Source: Pseudocercospora fijiensis CIRAD86 (lineage: Eukaryota; Ascomycota; Dothideomycetes; Mycosphaerellales; Mycosphaerellaceae). From it: 64,000 nucleotides of DNA. The stretch is from positions 3,205,869 through 3,269,868 of the forward strand of contig NW_006921538.1 of NCBI RefSeq assembly GCF_000340215.1, read 5' to 3'. Every line of letters begins with the position of its first letter. Position 1 is the first letter of the stretch. Under the pieces are notes generated by a model. The model worked only from the letters and a program-made list of their open reading frames with translations. It was not told where the DNA came from and did no database searches. A program made the translations under genes and the position numbers. This document shows, in pieces, positions 33,793-43,794 of the stretch.

Positions 33793-36426
33793 ATGGCTGC
33801 AACCGCAGTCAATAACAACTACTCCGCCTCCGAACACCTCGACGACCATCATCACTCTCAGATTCACTTTATTAATAATCCCACAGACCCACAGTATGCA
33901 TACGTCCGCCAACTGCGAGAGTCGAAACTGAGTCCGGAGGAGAGGTGGCTCGCTTCTGGAATTGTACATACCCATACGAACCTTGGCACTTCGTCGCATG
34001 GGAAGCGCCATAATTTGGGACCAGCCTTACCTCAGAGCGCGGCGGTAAATGGTAGGCGCGGCACTACTCACAGGAGGAGTATGAGCCTTCCGCTTGGCCC
34101 AGGAACAACAATGGCCAGTGTCAGCTTGGAAAGCGTTAATGGGAGCCTACCGGACTCGCCGCCCGAACTGTCTTACAGCAAATCGTCCAAAAGTTCGTCG
34201 AGCTTGAATTCCGACGATGAGCTGTGTGCCTCGGATTCCGGCTTAGCATCGAAAGACGCGCACTTCGAAGAGGTTGCATTGGAAGATGGCGGAAACGATG
34301 CAGTGGACGTGGACAGCAATCTGCCTCCCGCCAGCAGACCGACGCTTCGACGACCGCCGCCAAAGTCGTTTCACACGGGGAACGTCACACGAAGGCGGAG
34401 TGGAACGTCTCCGCAGCTCCGGCCGGTGCCCAATGGCATGAGGCAGAAATCCCCCAGCCTGCAAGGAGCCGTCAGTAATGTTTTGAGAGACCAGAGCCTC
34501 AATCTACCAAATGGACGAACCAAGCAACGGGCGGCGTCCGGTCCAACATCGCCATATATGCGCACGCCACAGAGGCTTCCATCTCGATCGCCCAGTCCTA
34601 GTAAACCATTCATGCAGAATGGCTTTTCGTCCTCGCCGCAGACACTTGCCAGCGCAACGCCCAAGGCTTCGTTTGAGTCGCAGGCCTCAGCGCTGCGGAA
34701 GCCAACTTGGCAGCCTGGACGAAAGACGGTGAAGGAGTTGGAGGCCGAGTATAATGATGAGGACGACGATGTGCCGGATGAGGCCATCTTGGAAAATGTG
34801 CCTGTGTCTCCTCAGCCGGGTCACTATGCCACACTGAAATCGCCCTCAACAACCGCAGCTGGCCAACGGTCGACGACGCCTAGTCCGCATCGGAGACCAT
34901 ACGGCCACTTGCATTCTGCGAACATTCCAAAGGGTGCGAAACGACCTTCTGCTCCTCCGCCACCGAATCAGTACATCTCGCCGCGATCACCGAAAAATGG
35001 CAGGCCGCCCATGATGCCACATTCCGCGACCGTCTCCTCACTCCCGTCCCATTCGATACACCGAAAAGAACGTAGCAAGTCGTGGACTGAAGATCTGAAC
35101 GCGGAGGCGCGAGAACTGTCACAGAAATTGGAAGAATATGCGGAAGGATTATCGACGGGCAGACGTAGTCTTCCAAACTCCAGAATGAACAGCGCTGCGA
35201 TCAGTCCGCCACGCGTCGGCGACGTCAAAACCTTGCAAAGATCGAAGACGAGCATTACAGAGATACCCGCACCGATACCTAGTACACTGCCGCCGCTGCA
35301 GAAGGGCAACATCATGATCGATCCGCTGCCGATCAGCAAAGAGAAAGAGGCAGTGTTGTCGCGGACAAGACCTTCTTGGCTACCTCCCAAAAGCCAAAAA
35401 GAGGAGCGCAAACATCTGAAGGAGTTCCAGCAGATGATGGCACGCGCAGCGGAGGCCGAGAAGAAGCGTGCCTTGAAAGAGCAAGAAAATCGCGAAAATA
35501 AGGAGGAGATGCAGGGCAGCATAGCGCGGATCTGGGACCAGCACGTCCTGCCAAACTGGGATGCGGTTGTGAAAGAGCCGCGAACGAGAGAACTCTGGTG
35601 GCGAGGCGTTACTCCTCGATCACGAGGCGAAGTCTGGCAAAAAGCCATTGGCAACGAGCTCGAGTTGACACCAGCATCATTCGAAGCCGCCTTGAGTCGC
35701 GCTCACGCTCTTGAGGACAAGATCAGAGAAATGCCTCCCGAGGAGCGCGCAGCATCAAAGGAAGCAGCCTGGATGGATGCCATTAGCCGCGATGTGCCGA
35801 ACACACTCCCTGAAACGAAAATGTACTCCAATCCATCCGCTCCTCTCCACCAGAGCCTCACAAACGTCCTCAAAGCCTACGCCATGTACCGCAGCGACGT
35901 CGGCTACGTCTACGGAACCCACCTCATCGCAGGCACCATCTGCCTTATCCTCCCTCCGCCACAAGCCTTCGTCCTCCTCGCCAACATGCTCAACCGACCC
36001 CTCCCCCTCGCCTTCCTCGTCCACGACCAACCCGCCATGCAAAGAACCTACGACTTGACCCTCCAAACCCTGAAATACAAATTCACAAAACTCCACGATC
36101 ACCTCACTTCGCCACAACTCGGCATGACACCCGAAGAATATCTCGACCCCATCTTCCGCTGCTTGTTCGCGTATAATCTACCGCACGAGCACGTGAGTCG
36201 AATATGGGATATTTTCGTTTTCGAAGGCGACAAGACGCTGATCCGAGCCGCGGTCGCGGTTTTGGGACGATTGGAGAGTAAACTCTACACAAATCGTGAG
36301 GAGGTTTCGCAATTGATCGGCTGGAGGAATGAGAATCTCTGGGATGTGGGAAGTGAGGATGAATTCGTGAGTTGTGTGAGGGAGGCGGGGAAGGTTGAGG
36401 GGAATGGGAATGGAATCGGGAATTAG
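33793..36426 (+). CDS. TBC-domain protein lacking canonical GAP catalytic residues
   Basis: Single exon, 877 aa. Residues 1-550 are low complexity, Ser/Pro-rich, with short basic patches (HRKERSKSWTEDL). A basic-acidic helix (ARAAEAEKKRALKEQENREN) precedes a C-terminal TBC (Rab GTPase-activating) domain from about residue 595 (RELWWRGVTPRSRGEVWQ) to the end. Where TBC proteins have IxxDxxRT, this reads I664-S-R-D667-V-P-N670-T, so the arginine finger is Asn. Where they have YxQG, it reads Y705-V-Y707-G, so the glutamine finger is Tyr. By the dual-finger mechanism (established for Gyp1 and TBC1D20-type GAPs) it should be inactive or use another chemistry. Start chosen at MAATAVNNNY. Confidence 0.85.
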   Translation: MAATAVNNNYSASEHLDDHHHSQIHFINNPTDPQYAYVRQLRESKLSPEERWLASGIVHTHTNLGTSSHGKRHNLGPALPQSAAVNGRRGTTHRRSMSLPLGPGTTMASVSLESVNGSLPDSPPELSYSKSSKSSSSLNSDDELCASDSGLASKDAHFEEVALEDGGNDAVDVDSNLPPASRPTLRRPPPKSFHTGNVTRRRSGTSPQLRPVPNGMRQKSPSLQGAVSNVLRDQSLNLPNGRTKQRAASGPTSPYMRTPQRLPSRSPSPSKPFMQNGFSSSPQTLASATPKASFESQASALRKPTWQPGRKTVKELEAEYNDEDDDVPDEAILENVPVSPQPGHYATLKSPSTTAAGQRSTTPSPHRRPYGHLHSANIPKGAKRPSAPPPPNQYISPRSPKNGRPPMMPHSATVSSLPSHSIHRKERSKSWTEDLNAEARELSQKLEEYAEGLSTGRRSLPNSRMNSAAISPPRVGDVKTLQRSKTSITEIPAPIPSTLPPLQKGNIMIDPLPISKEKEAVLSRTRPSWLPPKSQKEERKHLKEFQQMMARAAEAEKKRALKEQENRENKEEMQGSIARIWDQHVLPNWDAVVKEPRTRELWWRGVTPRSRGEVWQKAIGNELELTPASFEAALSRAHALEDKIREMPPEERAASKEAAWMDAISRDVPNTLPETKMYSNPSAPLHQSLTNVLKAYAMYRSDVGYVYGTHLIAGTICLILPPPQAFVLLANMLNRPLPLAFLVHDQPAMQRTYDLTLQTLKYKFTKLHDHLTSPQLGMTPEEYLDPIFRCLFAYNLPHEHVSRIWDIFVFEGDKTLIRAAVAVLGRLESKLYTNREEVSQLIGWRNENLWDVGSEDEFVSCVREAGKVEGNGNGIGN

Positions 36427-36929
36427 GAGGGTGATGATGATCCGTTCTTCGTAACTCCCGAGGAGAGGAGGATTGAGAGTGGCAGTGGCAGAAATTGGTT
36501 GAGGTCAAGAGTGAGTTTGAGGGGGAGCGTGTTACGACACTGAGGAGCCTCGTTTTTTGCATACAAGCGGTTGGGTTCTTTGGGACAGGAAGAGCGCTTT
36601 TTGGAGTTTTTTTTCTCCGCGGGGGGGGGGGGGGGGGCATAGAACACTTGCACAGATGCTGCTACTGCTACTGCAATTGCAGCTTACTGTTTATTAGTAC
36701 TCACGAGACACAAGAGGAACCTGGGAAGAAGAAGTGACAGGAGGACACTTATTGTAAAGTCAAATATTACGTGTACACACACTCTCTCTCGTACAGAAGA
36801 GCTGAAGAAGAAGACGCGAGCAAAAACGCCGTGTTAAACCACCAAGCCAAACCTGCTGAGTGGCATTTCCTTGGTCGCGATAATTTGATACTCGAAGCAA
36901 TTCGTCTAACGTTCGCTGGCTGTGTGACT
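36427..36929. other. Intergenic between convergent genes, with a G17 tract
   Basis: About 500 bp shared by the 3' ends of the TBC gene and the HMG-like relative. It contains the long guanine run described separately and a CT/AC-rich stretch near 36,770-36,790. No gene is seen. Confidence 0.5.
36621..36637 (+). repeat. Guanine homopolymer, 17 bases
   Basis: Seventeen consecutive G residues follow CTCCGC, preceded by a run of T8. It lies about 200 bp after the TBC stop codon. The exact length may vary between clones or assemblies. Confidence 0.8.
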
Positions 36930-39149
36930 TTATGACTGACGGTCTGCGTCGTGCAGAAAGTAGCCATGACGGCTTTTCGTGGCCTTCCGGTCCTTGCGGG
37001 AGGACCTAGCCTTCGGGAGCTCTCCGACTCTATCCAACGTAAAGCGAGGGTGCGCTTTCGTCGGACTGAGGTTTCCGGCAAGCGTTGGCTGCGGGTTTGG
37101 GTCTTTGGCCACGAAAGGCGTCCATGGATTGGCCGGACTGGAGCCATTGCGATGTGAAGACTCTCGCTTCACACGCTTCATTCCTTCCGCTGGTTCTGCA
37201 TCCTGCTCGAGACGATGTTTTGCACTTGAGTGCGTGGCCGGCTGATCTGAAGTGGGTGGGATGATTTTCGTCCTCGACCATGCCAGAGGAGTTTGCTGTA
37301 GCTGAAATTGTCCGTTGGTGTGGCGATCAAAGCTGTACAACTTCTGCTCGAGAAGTTCTTCGTACTCTTGACTCTGCAATCCTTCGAGTTCAAAGCAGTG
37401 GAGGAGGGTATTTCCAAAACCATCTTCGTCATTTGCAAGTGAGAATCGATCGTAAGATCCGTTGGATCGTTGCTGGACAGCCACGTTGGCGGTCTGCCGC
37501 AGCAAAGACTCCGCATCTTGAGGTCCAACTTGAGTGGCTGGAAACCAGTCGGCTTGTTCAGAGACAACACGCAAGCGGATCGCGCGTAGAATAGAACCCA
37601 CGATCTTGGACTTTTTGTTTGCAGACATCGGCTGGTGGCATGCCAGGTGCTCGCCCAACCAAGCTGTGGTTGGGGCGAACTTCGTGGCATGCCCTTTCTC
37701 GTTGTTGAAGTAGCCATTGTTGCTGCGAATCAACTCTGCAAATTTTGGATTTGTGGCATTCACGGAGAAAAATGGGAGAATAAGGCTCTCCACCTTTGCC
37801 GCTCGGCCCTTTACATTGCAGAATGATGGCCATCTATCACTTGACAATGCCGTCGATAGCCTGGCCCATATACCGTAAGTGGTGTCAACTTTGGGGTCAT
37901 AGTCCACGAGTGTGTCTGCCCAACGAAGTCGAGTGGCCAGTCCCGGGGTCTCGGTGAGAAAAATGTCGAGATATTCAAGCGTCAGCTGCGCCATTTGCTT
38001 TGGATCGTCGTCCCATCGAACTTCTAGACCATAGTATCTCAGAATTGTCAAATCCATAGGGTTGGAGCGCTTCGATGGCTTGGCTTTCGCCTCGAATCCC
38101 TGGACACCTTGCGAACCTGCGAACGAGGCATGTGCACTGTCTGTCAGCGCTGCAGGCGGATTGTCGTGAACTTGAAATCCCCTCTCGAACTTCTCAATAA
38201 ACGCCGTGGTCCCAGAAAGGTCGAGGGACTCGAAGAACGTCAGATCATCCTTCTTCAAACATTTCTTGAAGATTTTGGTAGCCTTCTGCCAGGTTCCCTT
38301 CAGATTCATCGGAAGATTCTGCCAAGCAGATGCAAGCTCAACTAAATGGTCGGCATCAAGCGCGTCCGTACCCTTGTTGAACTGTTCTAGCTGCCTCTCA
38401 TCCAGAATATCCGCTACGTGATGATATTGAAACATCACTCGGCCATCATTTGAGAAATTCGATCGAATCGCGTGAGCAAGTTCGCGGCGCTTTGCATTGT
38501 TTGAGACCGTGAATTCCTGCTTGAACCGCGAAATGCGTCCAAGAGCTTGGTTCAGTAATTTTTGTGCGTGGTCCAGCCACAGAACTGGAGTGGGAGCGGA
38601 AGCTGGAGCTGGAGCTGGAGATGCGCTGCCAGCACGAGTTGACACATCGTGGTCGCTGAGCTGTTCTTCTGGACTAGGTGCCCTCTCACGCTCGACCGCG
38701 GGCTTGATGGCGGCCGATACTTGCCACGGCACCAGCTCAAGTCGCCGAGGGCGAACTTCTGGTGGTGGCTGGGCGAAGGCTGCGACAGGCGCCTGGTGCT
38801 GGAGCATGTTTGGAGGCGCTCGAGAGAGTGCTTCAACCTTCTCTCGCAATTCTTTCATTTGCTCAACAAAGTCGAACGAGGGCACGGCTTGCATGCTGAG
38901 CGGTCGTGGTGCTGGTCCCGTGAAATTCGGTGGCTGCGGCTGCGACATGAAGTTGCGTCGGCCAGCAATGGGATTGCGTAGGTCGCTTTGTGTAGAAGCA
39001 GCATCAACTGGGCGTGCCAGCAGGTCGGAAACATAATCGCCGCGGAAAGCGTGCTGGTTGCCGCCACTGTGGGTGTACATGAGTTGATCAGCTCCATCTG
39101 TGGTGGGATGACCATTGGGGTCAGCCCAAATGCCGCCGCGAAACGACAT
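36930..39149 (-). CDS. Uncharacterised HMG-like protein, diverged relative of the 23437-25350 protein
   Basis: Single exon, 739 aa from MSFRGGIWADPNG; 37 further codons upstream (MEVALARC...) are open but unlike protein. Residues 1-190 are low complexity with a short heptad stretch (VEQMKELREKVEALSR). Residues about 218-295 hold one HMG-box-like segment (VMFQYHHVADILDE ... W276-x10-W287), with the same 11-residue Trp spacing as both repeats in the gene at 23437. The C-terminal half aligns by eye with that protein in order (ILPFFSVNATNPKFAEL, then TAWLGEHL, then DGFGNTLLHCFELEGL). The tail is Lys/Arg-rich and probably a nuclear signal (KHRLEQDAEPAEGMKRVKRE). The function is unknown. Confidence 0.72.
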   Translation of the reverse strand: MSFRGGIWADPNGHPTTDGADQLMYTHSGGNQHAFRGDYVSDLLARPVDAASTQSDLRNPIAGRRNFMSQPQPPNFTGPAPRPLSMQAVPSFDFVEQMKELREKVEALSRAPPNMLQHQAPVAAFAQPPPEVRPRRLELVPWQVSAAIKPAVERERAPSPEEQLSDHDVSTRAGSASPAPAPASAPTPVLWLDHAQKLLNQALGRISRFKQEFTVSNNAKRRELAHAIRSNFSNDGRVMFQYHHVADILDERQLEQFNKGTDALDADHLVELASAWQNLPMNLKGTWQKATKIFKKCLKKDDLTFFESLDLSGTTAFIEKFERGFQVHDNPPAALTDSAHASFAGSQGVQGFEAKAKPSKRSNPMDLTILRYYGLEVRWDDDPKQMAQLTLEYLDIFLTETPGLATRLRWADTLVDYDPKVDTTYGIWARLSTALSSDRWPSFCNVKGRAAKVESLILPFFSVNATNPKFAELIRSNNGYFNNEKGHATKFAPTTAWLGEHLACHQPMSANKKSKIVGSILRAIRLRVVSEQADWFPATQVGPQDAESLLRQTANVAVQQRSNGSYDRFSLANDEDGFGNTLLHCFELEGLQSQEYEELLEQKLYSFDRHTNGQFQLQQTPLAWSRTKIIPPTSDQPATHSSAKHRLEQDAEPAEGMKRVKRESSHRNGSSPANPWTPFVAKDPNPQPTLAGNLSPTKAHPRFTLDRVGELPKARSSRKDRKATKSRHGYFLHDADRQS

Positions 39150-39932
39150 TGTGGGCGAACGATGTTGTTGATGGCTGATGTTGTGAGCAAAGTCGTTCGT
39201 TCGAGGATGTGTGCGAGCGAAAAAGCGGAACGCGGCGCACCGTGCTAGCGCGACTTCCATGTGACAGTTGGAAGGAGCAACGGCTGTACGCTCACCCGTC
39301 GTGCGTTGCTACTGCTCAACGAACGGCAAGAGGCCATTGCTTGCATGTGCGCGAAGGGCTCTGGAAGGTGTTTTCTGCCCCTTGGCGCATAGGCGAACAA
39401 GTGTCTGGCAGAGTATTAGTATGGAGCAGTACTTCAGCCACAAACGCACGAATTGACCCACGAGATGCATATTGGCTTCATCAGAACGCTCCCAATTTGG
39501 TTATGTGAATTTTCGTCGGACACAACCATGTCTTCGATCGTGCTACAACCCAAGAATCTCTGACCTGATCCAATCTAACGACTCCACAGCGATGGCGATG
39601 CACGAGTCCGGTTATGCACTCGCATCGGCATACTCAGCTCTCTCGAATGCATTCGAAGTCGCCGATGAGAGACATCATCATCATGCTTGCTGCATTGTTG
39701 CTTGAAAACTGCATTTCCAGACGATTCATGCCCATCCCAGCGTCTGCAGAGATATAGTCAGCAGTCCGGCGGTTCGATCGCCCTCTGAAGCAACAGTTGA
39801 AGACGAGGTGTGAGCCTATTGAGATTTCCAGACCTGTTTGCTGCACTCACGGCATCAAAGAGACCTCAGACCTGAGGCTCAAATGCATCGCTAAAGATCA
39901 GTAATGATACATCTCCCAACAAATCGACTCAC
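39150..39932. other. Intergenic, about 780 bp
   Basis: It lies upstream of the HMG-like gene and downstream of the mannosidase gene (both minus strand). Short ORFs overlap on both strands; none is convincing. Confidence 0.45.
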
Positions 39933-42411
<2,479 letters not shown>

Positions 42412-42905
42412 ACCCGCATTGAAGCGGTCGAAACGTGAATGCGTATGCAGAGAAACGAAAGGTCGCCGTTTCGTACAGCTGTCCCCCACCCATCCACTAA
42501 CCTCTCCTTGTCCAGAACTGCACGAAGCCACGCAAGGACCATATGGCCGCTGCAGGGTTCATGATGCTGGGGTAGCACCTTCCTGCACCGCCACACTCGT
42601 CCATCACCACATCGATCAACATATTTGTTATATCGCTGCCTGGCGTGAATGTGCGGGACGTATTGCGGCCTCCCAATACTCCCACCAGCGATCCCTAGCA
42701 ATCCGCCCGCAACACCGTCTTTCACGAAATACGTCGGCCGACTATTCGTCATCTTCTGCTGTCCTTGTGCCAGCATTTTACTGCTCTCCGTAACACCTTG
42801 CAAGAGAGCTTATTACTCCTGGAGCTGTCCCGTCGAGCGACCACATCTTCACGAAAAGATTGCGAGGCATCGGGAGAAAATTTAGGATCGAAGAGAGTCG
42901 GAACA
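42412..42905. other. Divergent intergenic region, about 490 bp
   Basis: It lies between the mannosidase start and the small membrane protein start. Minus-strand ORFs here (one ending in NPAAAIWSLRGFVQFWTRRG at 42497) read somewhat like protein, but I could not tie them to a start or a family. Confidence 0.4.
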
Positions 42906-43434
42906 ATGCCAACGCCACTCGACAGAGCACTTAATTCGAAGGTCAGCAGACCATTTTCCTACTGCCGATGTGTCGACATGATCCACGAAGCGATTGTCTG
43001 CTTCATTGCTGCTTGTGTCGGCACTTATGCCTCGGTCTACTTTCTCAGGGTAATAATGAAGCCAAGACCAAACGCCACGCAACGCAATCATCTTTATCTT
43101 TCACCCCTTCCATCGAGAATGATAGATTACTGACATCTATCCTCCCAGAACCTCTTCCTCGGCTTCACAGCCCTCGTAACAGCAGCCACAGCATGGAGTA
43201 TCTGGGGTCAGAATATGTTCCCCAAAGAACCTGATCCGACTGGAGAGCCTGAGACTTGGACTGATACCGAGATGAGGAGGTGGTTGGACAATGTAAGTTC
43301 TCGCCTTCCGCTGATACACACTTGCAACTCGCTAATGTCCGCCCCCATAGCGCAATCTGATGGCCGGCTCAACAGCGACTAGAGAAGAGCTTCTGGCGAG
43401 AGTCAAGGCAAACATGAGGGCGCCGAGAGTTTAG
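42906..43434 (+). CDS. Small membrane protein with Ish1/HeH-like C-terminal motif, 123 aa
   Basis: Three exons (42906-43049, 43149-43292, 43351-43434; introns 99 and 58 nt, both phase 0) encode 123 aa, found by joining splice sites. It has one or two hydrophobic helices (AIVCFIAACVGTYASVYFL; NLFLGFTALVTAATAWSIWG), then a Pro/Glu-rich stretch. It ends with WTDTEMRRWLDN|RNLMAGSTATREELLARVKANM. That ending has the helix-extension-helix shape of the Ish1/HeH motif found in fungal stress and nuclear-envelope proteins (inference from pattern). The splice joins restore a continuous reading. The protein's role is unknown; a mitochondrial or ER membrane position is possible. Confidence 0.7.
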
Positions 43435-43794
43435 AGGGCCTTGCCTTCTTGACTGACTTGGCAAGGGCGAAGGCGGTCATGACACTATGGGCGGACGAGT
43501 ATTTGTTTTGGTCAATTTTACGGACGAGATACCCTACTACGAGAACAGAACGATTGGATGGGTTTGATCAGGATACTGTTTTCATGTCATTGCACATTGC
43601 TTTTGTGATGCTGAATCTCACTCGATGCTATGCTCACTCAGCAGCTCAGACTGCCGCGCGCTAGGCTCGTAACTTATGTGCCTGATTGACGTCGCCCAGG
43701 AAGACCATTCGCAGCTCCGATGCCCAGATGCCCAATCCACTCTCGCTCAGTCGAGCTACAGTCTCGTCTGGAGCCGACCGCATAGCTCGCGGAT
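43435..43794. other. Intergenic between convergent genes
   Basis: About 360 bp between two 3' ends; nothing else is seen. Confidence 0.45.

Noticed and set aside
42497..42685. Minus-strand ORF ending in NPAAAIWSLRGFVQFWTRRG
   Set aside because: It reads like protein in part, but I could not find a start, splice partner or family, and it overlaps the likely promoter of two genes.
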